DNA of 64,000 nucleotides, from assembly GCA_032207245.1 (NCBI GenBank), contig CM063498.1, forward strand, positions 90,692,848-90,756,847. Direction: 5' to 3'. The notes below the pieces were generated by a model, which saw nothing but the letters and a program-made list of their open reading frames with translations, had not been told where the DNA came from and made no database searches. Below are positions 1-9,800 of this stretch, in pieces. Within the stretch, counting starts at the first letter, position 1, and every line of letters begins with the position of its first letter. The translations under genes were made by a program, and so were the position numbers. Source of the DNA: Pardosa pseudoannulata. Lineage: Eukaryota > Arthropoda > Arachnida > Araneae > Lycosidae.

Positions 1-442
1 TATAAAATGCTCTGGCTTAAGAGCATTTATCTCAGAAGGATCAGAAGACATAGACACTAATGGTCGACAGTTTAAACATGACTCAATCTGATAAAGAAAA
101 GTTGACAGCTCTTCGAAAGTGAGAACTGCAAATTTACTGGCTTTCACCAGTAAGATTTGCGCTTTTAACGGCTGATTCCCAGATGCCTCCGAAATTCGGT
201 GAATATGATGGGATAAAATGCCAATTTATCTCACGAAAGGATGAAAAATGTTGTATTTCTGCAGATTTCAGCTTGCAGAACAAAGTTTTTAACTCATTGG
301 AAAGTCCTACAAAATTCTTTCCGTTATCGGAATAAATGTCGGAAGGTACGCCTCTACGGCTGATGAAACGCTTCAAGCAAGCGAGTAGTGCTTGAGTTGA
401 AAGATCGGATACTGCCTCTAAGTGCACCGCTTTAGTGCACAT
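1..442 (-). pseudogene. Pao-1 integrase catalytic core and following region (fragment)
   Basis: The retroviral-type integrase core is recognisable from a SDNGKNFVG block (second catalytic Asp) and a SPNFGGIWESAVKSA block carrying the Glu, as in DDE integrases of BEL/Pao elements. Downstream, between 1 and 120, the frame continues through sequence typical of the Pao region after the core (CLNCRP, EINALKPEHF). Coding therefore leaves the window at its left edge. The frame is interrupted near 133-140, so at least one frameshift separates the core from what follows. The first catalytic Asp should lie near 450-500 but is not in the same open frame. Role by family: integrates element cDNA; here inactive. 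Confidence 0.85.
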
Positions 443-576
443 GCAGATGATGACACATATGTATGACTTGATTTTTGTTTTACTCCTGGTGAGATTTGTT
501 TAGTCGTGATTGGTCCACAGAAGTCAATTCCAATTTTTGGAAGCAGCGGGATGGGTTGATTCTTTCCGATGGTAAG

Positions 577-960
577 TCAGCCATAATCTGTTGGCAGAAT
601 GCCTCTCGCAATTTTTTTGAAAAGAATACATTGGTGAATTACTTGTCTCACCTTGGATCGGCCGTTCGTGAACCAAAATTTTTGACGTATAAGAGATAAC
701 ATTAGCTGTGGACCGGCATGGAAATGTTCCTCATGATAATACTTAATGATCAAATCAGTAATTCTGCTTTCCTTCGGTAGGAATATTGGATATTTCTGAT
801 CATTAGTCAGATTTCGCTGTCTCAATAGTCTTCCACCAACTCTAAGAATGTTTGATTTGTCGAGAAAAGCGGTAAGAGTCAACAGCTTGCTTGACGAAGG
901 TAATGGTGATTTCTTTTGGAGTAATTTAATCTCTTTTGAAAATTCTTTAGTCTGCAACAC
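577..960 (-). pseudogene. Pao-1 integrase zinc-binding (HHCC-type) domain, degenerate
   Basis: The peptide has the pattern of the integrase H2C2 domain: an ILRVGGRL block, then HEEHFHAG (the two His), then a WFTNGR/VRQVIHQC stretch. The last cysteine of the usual C-x2-C pair is not present (the sequence reads CILFKK), so the zinc site is probably lost by substitution or a small frameshift. The domain sits directly upstream, in the minus-strand sense, of the catalytic core and is separated from it by stops. Confidence 0.8.
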
Positions 961-1110
961 TCTGACTATAAGCAGGAGAGAGGACTTGATTTCGTTGGCA
1001 GTTAAGGTTCAGTAATACGTTCATGTTTGTTTCTACAATTATGCATGAATCTTAAACAATAGGCGATAACATTTATCAATTTGGTGTAAGACGAAAACCC
1101 GAGCAGAAAT

Positions 1111-1794
1111 TCAGGTATCTCTCTCTCTCTCCCTCTCTACCCCGGTATAGACCAACACCTCTTCAGCATCATCAGAGAATGAATCTGGACTAAACGTAGG
1201 ATAGGTAGAACCGTCCCACAACCTGGACGGACCATGCCACCAAAGTTCATGATAAAGCAATTTCTTAGGAAGGACTCCTCTAGAAGCACAATCCACATGA
1301 TTCCAAATTCCTATTACGTAATGCCACTGAGCCTTTGGAACTTAAGACCTGATTTTGTGTACCCGGTTGGAGACGAATTGGTTACCCTTCAGTGGTGGTG
1401 AGTGAATCCAACATAGGGCAATCCGAGAATCTGACCACAGATGGACATCTTGAGGGCTAATCGGTAAAGAATCCATCACAGTTAAGGTAAGCTGTGACAG
1501 TAATAATGCCGCAGAAAGTTCAAGTCTAGGCAAAGTAAACAGAGATAATGGAGCCACCTTTGTTTTTGCCGCCAAGATATGAGATGTATTTTCAATCGGA
1601 CTTAGTTTTACCAAATAGATGACTGCGGCATAGGTCTTTGTCGAAGCATCAGCAAATCCATGTAACTGAAACTGAATCTTCTCACTTTCATCCATATTTA
1701 TAAATCTAGAAATTCTAATAGCTCTCAGACAATCAATCTGATTTAGAAAACTTTCCCATACATGCAAAATTTTTGGAGGTATTTTTTTTCCCAA
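1111..1794 (-). pseudogene. Pao-1 RNase H domain and RNase H-integrase connection
   Basis: The part at 1342-1794 shows three acidic blocks expected of a Pao RNase H: LHGFADAS, RLELSAALL and WSDSRIALCWI, so the active-site acidic residues look preserved. A frame break near 1342 is followed at 1111-1296 by the connecting region with the DCASRG and LWWHGPSRLW blocks that follow RNase H in BEL/Pao Pol. A CT-rich low-complexity stretch around 1118-1138 ends the second piece. The frame break and the missing stretch before the zinc-binding domain make this a pseudogene. Confidence 0.82.
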
Positions 1795-2215
1795 GACAGC
1801 TTATCTTTCCAAAGCTCTTGCACTAAGATTTTGAGTATGATTGTAGATGGTGACAATATATCCAAAAAACCGCTTGCAGAAATTCTAACCGGACAGGTGC
1901 AAGGCCGGTTCCAAGGGAAGTTTGCAGTAATCGGGAGCAATCTGGCCAATCATTAATCGATGTCTCTGGACAAACGTTTGGAGAACAAGGTAGGAAAGTA
2001 TTGCTGCTTCTCTTTCAATGTAGAGGATTTCTGTCGTGCGAGACCTTATCTTCGGGACACCATTGAAACGAACACTGGAATCACTTCGCCAGCATCTTAA
2101 TGGATTTCTCAGACAGAGTGACTGAGATGGTCCTCGGTGTTAACAATCCTCTATTCATCACCCTATTCTGCGTGAAACAACGTCCTTTCACTAGGTAAAG
2201 ATGAACTCAGTTTAA
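1743..2215 (-). pseudogene. Pao-1 reverse transcriptase C-terminal fragment
   Basis: The minus-strand frame at 1743-1949 contains FLDILSPSTIILKILVQELW, matching the conserved Pao block that links RT to RNase H, followed by DKLSWEKKYLQKF. The next conserved residues (VWESFLNQI) appear in another frame, showing a frameshift in the T run near 1785-1795. The region at 1950-2215 retains only scattered similarity with stops; the RT catalytic palm is not visible. It ends close to a long (TA)n tract. Confidence 0.65.
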
Positions 2216-2317
2216 ATGCTTACAAAAGGTCCTTTCACTATTTCCACTTATGCTGTTTTTTCTCACGGTCGTAGATAAGCCTGTATCTGGAAATTTAATG
2301 TAACGAGAATTCGTTAC

Positions 2318-2453
<136 letters not shown>

Positions 2454-2552
2454 GGAAATGAAAAAGTCACAAAATTCTAAGAAGCTGTGTCATTATATAC
2501 ACAATTGTTTTTCTAATTGAAATTGAAAAGCATCAAAAATGACTTCCTTAGG

Positions 2553-2554
<2 letters not shown>

Positions 2555-2613
<59 letters not shown>
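2555..2613. repeat. (TA)n microsatellite
   Basis: A pure TA run of about 60 bp, the second of a pair flanking a short unique stretch. Confidence 0.97.
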
Positions 2614-2618
<5 letters not shown>

Positions 2619-2619
2619 T

Positions 2620-3355
2620 CATAGAAATTAGATTAATTATATCTAAAACAGGAAAAAGGACTAAAATGAATATTATGTTTGCCTCTACCAATGGAGAATA
2701 AGGACACCAATTTGGGTTGAAAATGTTTTAGTTTGGGCACAACTTTCATCCTCACAGCAAACATAGAAAATTACAGGTATATCAAAACTAAATTGTATTA
2801 TAATTAACATGAAAAGACAAGATACTACATTTCACACTATACTGTTAATTAAACAATGAGTTATTCACGATCCCCATTACGAGCAATACCAGTTTAAAAA
2901 CCAGTTCATCCCCCCCGAAATAAAAAAAGATCTTGCCATTCAAAAAAGGAATAAAAACAATGTTTAACTTTTTCAAAAACCAAAGATAAAATACTGAATC
3001 ATCTACATCTAGTTTTCCGTATTTATGTAATTAAGTAATACAGAACAGCAAATCAACCAAAATATGATGAAATTCCGATATACTGTTTATTTACTTGTTT
3101 ATTGTTGATTCATTCTATAGACAGTGACATGATTAGTGCTGTTATCTACATAAATAAAGCATACTCATTTTAATAATATATATATTGAATGTAAGAGGAG
3201 GTATTAAATTTATTTAGAATAATTTAAAGCTAATACTTAAGATAAAATAAATTATTTTTACCATAACTATTAACTAAATATTAAATCAAAAAATAAATGG
3301 AGAAAATATTTTTGCTGATTTAATATTTTGAATTTATGTATATACATATAAATTA
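2620..3355. other. Unassigned AT-rich spacer
   Basis: I see no ORF, tandem repeat or terminal inverted repeat here. It separates the Pao-1 remnant and TA tracts from a Helitron 5' end at 3356. Confidence 0.4.
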
Positions 3356-3600
3356 TCTTTATATATAAAATTTTTCTGTCCGTGTGTTTGTATTAGAACT
3401 CCTCCTAAGCAGCTGAACTGATTTCGTTGAAAGTTTGTGTACGTAATTGATTAGAGAATGGTATAGATTCACAATTTGATCCGATAGAAAATGATTTTTT
3501 AATTAAAAATGCAGAATTTCACGTTTGTGGAGATTATTATATATACTCGCTTGAAACCCTTCACTGCCAATGTACCTGTGGTGCAGTGGTCCGTGCAACG
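3356..3600 (+). mobile_element. Helitron 5'-end fragment (same family as 25,272-25,747)
   Basis: It starts with TCTTTATATATAAAAT preceded by A, as expected for a Helitron 5' end inserted at A/T. It matches the element at 25,272-25,747 (opposite strand) over about 240 bp. Shared landmarks include the AGAACTCCTCCTAA block and a tRNA-like TGCAGTGGTC stretch near 3575. It stops at about 3600, where Pao-2 coding begins, so only the 5' part survives. Orientation is plus. Confidence 0.6.
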
Positions 3601-4606
3601 GTCGAATCTTTGTATACCATCTTGAAATCTTTTTATACAACCCATTGTTCTTACAATTTTGCGATTCGATGAAATTCGAGTTGCATATTCGATGGTATCT
3701 GCTTGGGCATTAATGACTGACACGATAGTTTTGCTTTTCTCTGAGTTAACAATTTCCAAGTCTGGATTAATTTTACAGATCGGCAACTTCAACCATCTTG
3801 GTCCCTCCCACCAGTGGGTTTTTAACAGTTGATGAGAGTCGCATCCTCGTGAAGGGAGATCGGCAGGATTTAAGGGACCAGCTACATGTCTCCAGTCAAC
3901 AGGATTATTCAGTCCTCGTATTTCTTGAACTCGATCGCGCACAAATGTAGCCCAATTCTCAGTTCCCTTGATCCAATATAAAGCATTGGCTGAATCTAAC
4001 CAGTAAATGACAAGTATGCCTTCTCCACTCTCCTTTTCAAAAGCTAAAGTAGTATGCTCCCACCCTCCGGGATGGAATTTGGCTGTGATCAACAGAGCCT
4101 GTGCTTCCGATATCAATTTTGATAATTCTTCCGAGCTATAAACACTAAAAACGCAATTGTCGACGTAGAAAGAATTTCTTAGCTGCCGAGAAGTTTCCTG
4201 CAAATCAACTGGGGTCCTCTCTTTGTCAAGATGGTATTCAAGAGTCGCGCCGAGTAAAAAAGGGCTTGAAGAAATTCCCAAAACTACCCGTTTATGCCAA
4301 AATATCTTAAGATTTTCTTTCTTACCTTGCTCCCACCACAGAAACTTCAGAAATTGTATGTCGTTGGGGCAGAGGCCAATCTGCAACATATCCTTCTCAA
4401 TATCGGCAGCTACACCGTACGTCTTAAGACGAAATCTGTTCATTACGGTTCGTATCAGTTCAATGAGATTAGGTCCTTTTTCTACACAATCATTCAAAGA
4501 GGGGAAATTCTTTTCTTTGGCGGAGCCATCAAATACTGGTCTCACCTTAGTTGTCATGGAATTGTCTTTCAACACGGGACGATGCGGTAAAAATGTTCAT
4601 TATTAA
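3499..4606 (-). pseudogene. Pao-2 reverse transcriptase with internal deletion, fused to post-RNase H connection
   Basis: An open frame of 358 codons (3499-4575) begins inside RT. Visible blocks in order are TTKVRPVFDGSAK, SLNDCVEKGPNLI, the first catalytic block VAADIEKDMLQIGL, VVLGISSSPFLLGATLEYHL, and the palm motif FYVDNC where most RTs have YVDD. After the HPGGWE block the frame jumps to YWLDSANALYWIKG and then VDWRHVAGPLNPADLPSRG and THWWEGPRWL. The thumb and most of RNase H have therefore been deleted without closing the frame. The last ~35 codons (from about 3600 down) come from the neighbouring Helitron. Upstream, the frame is broken near 4580, where the expected HRPVLK block is out of phase. 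The element is inactive as it stands. Confidence 0.88.
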
Positions 4607-4710
4607 TATGAGAGAGAGGAACTTCCTCGATGATACCTTCAGCTAACCAGTCTTTGAAAACCTTCTCTTAATCTGTCAACCTTCCCGTTCGTTCCAAAGA
4701 TTTCACGCAA

Positions 4711-5440
4711 CTAGCTAGTCTCTTTACCGCTAGACTCTTGCAACTCGACATCCTCAATCCAAGGTAAGCTAACTGAATACCTCCCCTCTTCATTCCTAGT
4801 AACAGTCTGAAGAAAATGATCTTTTGCTGCCTTTTCAAGATCTGACCTTAACATCTTAGTCCCAGTGTCATGAATGCCAATTTTATCATGAGACCAATAA
4901 TCAGATATGTCAAAGCTAGTTGTATGAAGCGATAACAAAATGTTAGAATTCTTCGTTTTTTCCTCTCCCAAATTTCCCAGAATTGTCCACCCTAAGTTTG
5001 TTCTCATAGCCAGCATCCCATTTGATAAATGCTTGACTTCCCCAGTTAATAGTTTACTGGCACAATCTGCGCCAAGTAAAACATGAATTTCGTTTGGACT
5101 ATTTTGAAATAAGCAACAGTTTTCATTAATGGCAATATCACTTAAAAAATATTCCCAACTCTTTCAATTCTTGAATACATTCAAAATTTTTCAATTTAGG
5201 AATAGGGGCACATATTTTCTTTTGATCCATTACTTCTATTTTAAAAGTGAAACTCTTATCTATATTACTTAACTTAATAGAGTATTTCTTATGCCTTTCA
5301 CTTTTCTTTATTCCTCCGAATAACCCATGAGTAATTTTTTCCTCTCCAATAACTTTAATTTCATTTTTTCAGCTACATACTTACTGACGTAGGATTTTTG
5401 TGAATCTAAAGTTATCCTCAAAAAAAAAAAATACTCGAGT
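4711..5440 (-). pseudogene. Pao-2 aspartic protease (A17-like) and protease-RT linker, degenerate
   Basis: The frame at 4711-5016 has NLGWTILGNLG, DKIGIHD and HFLQTVTRNEEGRYSVSLPW, characteristic of the Pao region between protease and RT. Just upstream (5030-5100) the minus strand reads VLLGADCASKLLTG, the C-terminal protease block of BEL/Pao. The N-terminal active-site region near 5370-5400 reads LDSQKSYVSK where the family normally has LDSGSQ, so the catalytic Asp-Ser-Gly core is damaged. A frame break lies in a homopolymer at 5420-5431. The protein would be non-functional. Confidence 0.75.
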
Positions 5441-6440
5441 TGTTCCCATTAATGCATAGAATTAAAGTCTGTAAAAGAACTTCCTTTGAACAAGAATTAT
5501 TCGTCAACACACTATTTTCACAAGTTTTTTCATCAGTGGTTTCATTACAAATTTCATCTTTGTTTTTATTTTTTGAATAAAAACATAAAAGTGATAAATG
5601 CCTTTTATTGCAGTGTTTGCAACGAACGCGTTTCTGGCATTGTGTACTCAGATGCTTTCCAGTGCAACGAAAGCAGGCACCACGTTTAACCAGGATATTT
5701 TTCCTTTCATCAATAGTTAAATTTAAAGCATGTAAGCAATCGTCCACTGACTCATGATAATTACTGCAAAACACACATGGCGAAAATTTATTGCCTCTCA
5801 ATTCAGAACTGAAAAGATCGGTGGCAGTTGTTTTTCTTTTTTTCATTTTGTTCCTCATAGCGGAAATTCTGTCTGCGATCTGGGAAAGTATTCTGATTTT
5901 CGGTTTTCGAAAGGGATGATCTTTCTCGTGCAATCAATTGCTTTGATAAAAATCCTATTAATTTATTTACTTTATAATCCGAATTTTCTACTTCTTTGTT
6001 AAACTCCAAAAGTAAATCAGGAGGGAGCATTTTCAATAACATTGTGCATAAAACAGCCGAATAATCATTCGGTAAAACTTTTAAAGTTTCTAAACTTCTA
6101 GTTTCGTTTACAATTCTGTCATAAAGTTTTCGAAATGATTATCACTTGAATTTTTCAATGGAGGGATAGTCAAAATATTTGAAATGTGTTGGTTTATCAA
6201 AATTTCTGATCGCCCGAATCTTTCTTTTAGACAAGAAATGGCGTTGTCATAATTTTGAGACTTTATAGCATAACCTTCAATAGTATGAAGAGCAGTTCCT
6301 AAATAGGCCTTTAAATAATTAAATTTACTTGTCTTGTCTACAGACGCATTATTGTGTATCGCAGACTCGAATGAATTCCAAAAACTAAGCTATTGGCTTA
6401 TTTCCCCGTAAAATTTCTGAATAGAGAGCTTGGGTAATTT
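5418..6440 (-). pseudogene. Pao-2 Gag: DUF1759-like region plus zinc knuckles
   Basis: The minus strand at 6390-6040 encodes a DUF1759-type Gag segment. Landmarks are FWNSFESAIHNN, KFNYLKAYLGTALHTIEG, YDNAISCLKERFG and FYDRIVNETRSLETL. It continues into LPPDLLLEFNKEV at 5995-6040. Two to three cysteine knuckles follow at 5590-5800: CVFCSNYHESVDDC, then CFRCTGKHLSTQC and CKHCNKRHLSLLC, both C-x2-C-x3-H-x4-C. By family, Gag packages element RNA. The 171-codon frame at 5418-5933 is open, but the join to the upstream part is shifted near 5800-5940 and again near 6120, so the gene is broken. Confidence 0.85.
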
Positions 6441-6829
6441 AATCTACATTTTATCTTGGAACTCATTCTCTAATGATGAATTCTCAAGGCTGGTATCGGG
6501 TGTAATTTTGGCAGCTTTCGTTTTTGATTCTGATAATGCGTGTATTTTCTTTCGAGCTCTAAATTTACAAGTAATTATTTTTTCCTTATATTCGATTGAT
6601 GTATACAAGAACCAAAACATAAGTGTAGAATGTGATGTATCCTTGTGGATTGGAACAAGCTTCTCACCTTTCTATGACATATAATCGCCATTAAATTGAA
6701 TTTTCACTATGATTATATTTCTACGGGAAATATACTTTCTCTAGAATTTAGCAAGCATAAAATTTGAAAAGTAAAGTACATTTGCTTAAATTTTATTTTT
6801 TAATTGATAATAAAACACAAAAAATGGAA

Positions 6830-9800
6830 GAAATCCAGAAGGTAAATACACTGCTCACGAAAAAGTTAAGGTGAAAATTTCAGACAGAAAGGTACTATGT
6901 CCTATTAATACTAAAAACATTTCTGAGTAAATTGCATTGAATACTTATACAGTTCATCTGTAGATGAAAGGTGTAAGCAAAAAACATAAACTATAACATA
7001 TTAAAAATATGTAAGCAACTGATACACAGATGTTTATTTTAGTGTTGGGAAAATTAGCCTATCTTCTCAAAAATCATTGTGAACTGCTGATTTCTTCATG
7101 GAAATGAATATCCACATTTTCTTATTTTTGTCTTCTGAGATTAATCGTAAAGCAAGCTTCCAACATTTGCTTATAACAAGCAATTTATAATTTTCGATTT
7201 TTTTTTAAACCCAGAAGAAAAATATTTGTTTTAAACCAAGCAGAACATGTTATTTTATATGGAATCAAAAAATAGGCTATTAAGAAAAAGATTTTCTTCC
7301 CGATGGTATGTCTCCTTAATATTAAAAACATTTTTAAAGAAACTTCATTAAATATTTACACAGTTCATCTATAGATGAAATGTGTAATCAAAGTAAAAAC
7401 TTGTAAAGTGTAGTATGTTAAAAATTACAACTAAGCAATAGATACACAGTCAAATAGTCTAAAAAATTAGCCTATCGTCTCAAACATTATTCTATTTCTC
7501 CCAGTAAAGGAGTTTCCAGATTTTCTTACCTTCGTCCTCATAAAAGAAGCTATCAACATCTGCTTATAACAGGCAATTTATAATTTTAGAATTTTTTTAA
7601 ACGCAGAAGAAAAATATTTCTTTTAAATCAAGCAGAACATGTTATTTTATATGGAATCAAAAAATCGGCCATTAAGAAGAAGATTTTTTTTCCGATAGTA
7701 TGTCTCCTTAATATTAAAAACATTTTTAAAAGAAACTTGATTGAATATTTACACAGTTCATCTATAGACGAAATGTGTAAGCAAAGTAAAAACTTGTAAA
7801 ATATAGTATATTAAAAAGCAATAGATACACAGTAAAATAGTCTAAAAATTAACCTATCGTCTAAAAATTTATTCTATTTCTCCCAGTAAAGGTGTTTCCA
7901 GACTTTCTTACCTTCGTCCTCATAAAAGAAGCTTTCAACATCTGCTTATAACAGGCAATTTATAATTTCTGATATTTTACTTTTTATCCAAAAGGGCGAT
8001 AGTATAATGAAGCTAAACACAAATACTGAAGTTGCATTTTTTTATATAAAACATTTATGAATTATTTACATTGAATATTTACACAGTTCTTGTGTAGATG
8101 AACTCTGTAAGCAAAGTAAAAACTTGTAAAATACAGTATATTAAAAACTACAACTAATCAATAGATAACCAGGCAAATAGTCTTAAAAATTAGCCTACCG
8201 TCTCAAAAGTCATTCTATTTCTCCGTGTAAATGAATTTCCAAACTTTCTTAATTTCATTATCATAAAAGAAGCGTTCACCATCTGCTTATAACAGGTAAT
8301 TTATAATTTCCGATATTTTTCTTTTTATCCAGAAGGTCGATAGTTTAATGAAATTAAACTCATATTGTTGCATTGTTTTACTTTTGAAATATTTCTGGAG
8401 AAACTACATTGAATATTTACACAGTTCTTCTGTAGATGAACTGTGTAAGCAAAGTAAAAACTTATAAAATACATTATATTAAAAATTACTATTAAGCAAT
8501 AGATACACAGTCAAATAGTCTAAAAAATTAGCCTATCGTCTCAAAAATTATTCTATTTCTCCCAGTAAAGGAGTTTCCAGACTTTCTTACCTTCGTCCTC
8601 ATAAAAGAAGCTATCAACATCTGCTTATAACAGGCAATTTATAATTTTCGATTTTTTTTAAACGCAGAAGAAAAATATTTCTTTTAAATCAAGCAGAACA
8701 TGTTCTTTGATATGGAATCAAAATATCGGCTATTGAGAAGATTTTCTTTCCGATAGTATGTCTCCTTAATAATAAAAACATTTTTATAAGAAACTTCATT
8801 GAATATTTACACAGTTCTTCTATAGATGAAATGTGTAAGCAAAGTAAAAACTTGTAAAATACAGTATATTAAAAATTACAGCTAAGCAATAGATACACAG
8901 TCAAATAGTCTTAAAAATTAGCCTATTATCTCAAAAATTATTCTATTTCTCCCAGTAAAGGAGTTTCCAGACTTTCTTAACTTCGTCCTCGTAAAAGAAG
9001 TTTTCAACATCTGTTTATAACAGGCAATTTATAATTTTCGATTTTTTTTAAACGCAGAAGAAAAATATTTCTTTTAAATCAAGCAGAACATGTTCTTTGA
9101 TATGGAATCAAAATATCGGCTATTGAGAAGATTTTCTTTCCGATAGTATGTCTCCTTAATATTAAAAACATTTTTAAAAGAAACTTGATTGAATATTTAC
9201 ACAGTTCATCTATAGATGAAATGTGTAAGCAAAGTTAAAACTTGTAAAATACAGTATATTAAAAATTACAATTAAGCAATAGATACACAGTCAAATAGTC
9301 TTAAAAATTAGCCTACCGTCTCAAAAGTCATTCTATTTCTCCGTGTAAATGAATTTCCAGACTTTCTTACCTTCATCCTCATAAAAGAAGCGTTCATCAT
9401 CTACTTATAACAGGTGATTTATAATTTCTTATATTTTTCGTTTTATCCAAAAGGTCGATAGTATAATGAAAGTAAACACAAATATTGAAGTTGCATTTTT
9501 TATATAAAACATTTCTGAATTATTTACATTGAATATTTACACAGTTCTTGTGTAGATGAACTGTGTAAGCAAAGTAAAAACTTGTAAAATACAGAATATT
9601 AAAAACTACAACTAAGCAATAGATAACCAAGCAAATAATCTTAAAATTAGCCTACCGTCTCTAAAGTCATTCTATTTCTCCGTGCGAATGAATTTCCAAA
9701 CTTTCTTACCTTCATCCTCATAAAAGAAGCGTTCACCATCTGCTTATAACAGGTAATTTATAATTTCCGATATTTTTCTTTTTATCCAGAAGGTCGATAG

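Larger units (their letters stand above)
1..2215 (-). mobile_element. BEL/Pao LTR retrotransposon, degenerate, truncated by window edge (Pao-1)
   Basis: Read on the minus strand from high to low coordinates, this stretch gives the end of a Pao-type reverse transcriptase, RNase H, a connecting region, the integrase zinc-binding module and the integrase core. This is the normal Pol order of the BEL/Pao superfamily. Integrase coding continues to position 1, so the 3' end and LTR lie outside the window. The reading frame is broken several times, for example in a T run near 1790 and between 960 and 1342, so no intact Pol can be made. Gag, protease and the RT N-terminus of this copy are absent; the sequence to the right is a (TA)n tract and then unrelated DNA. 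A second Pao at 3.6-6.5 kb repeats the RNase H-integrase connection, so the two are separate insertions. Confidence 0.9.
3600..6440 (-). mobile_element. BEL/Pao LTR retrotransposon, degenerate and internally deleted (Pao-2)
   Basis: On the minus strand this copy has Gag (6440-5440), protease (5440-5030), the protease-RT linker (5030-4711), RT (about 4606-3900) and then the RNase H-integrase connection (3900-3600). The RT end and most of RNase H are missing, and integrase is absent. LTRs were not recognised. Multiple frame breaks are present, for example in an A run at 5420-5431 (plus strand) and near 4580-4710. Confidence 0.9.

Noticed and set aside
4223..4606. 98- and 127-codon plus-strand frames
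   Set aside because: Antisense to the Pao reverse transcriptase, whose conserved motifs fix the minus strand as coding.
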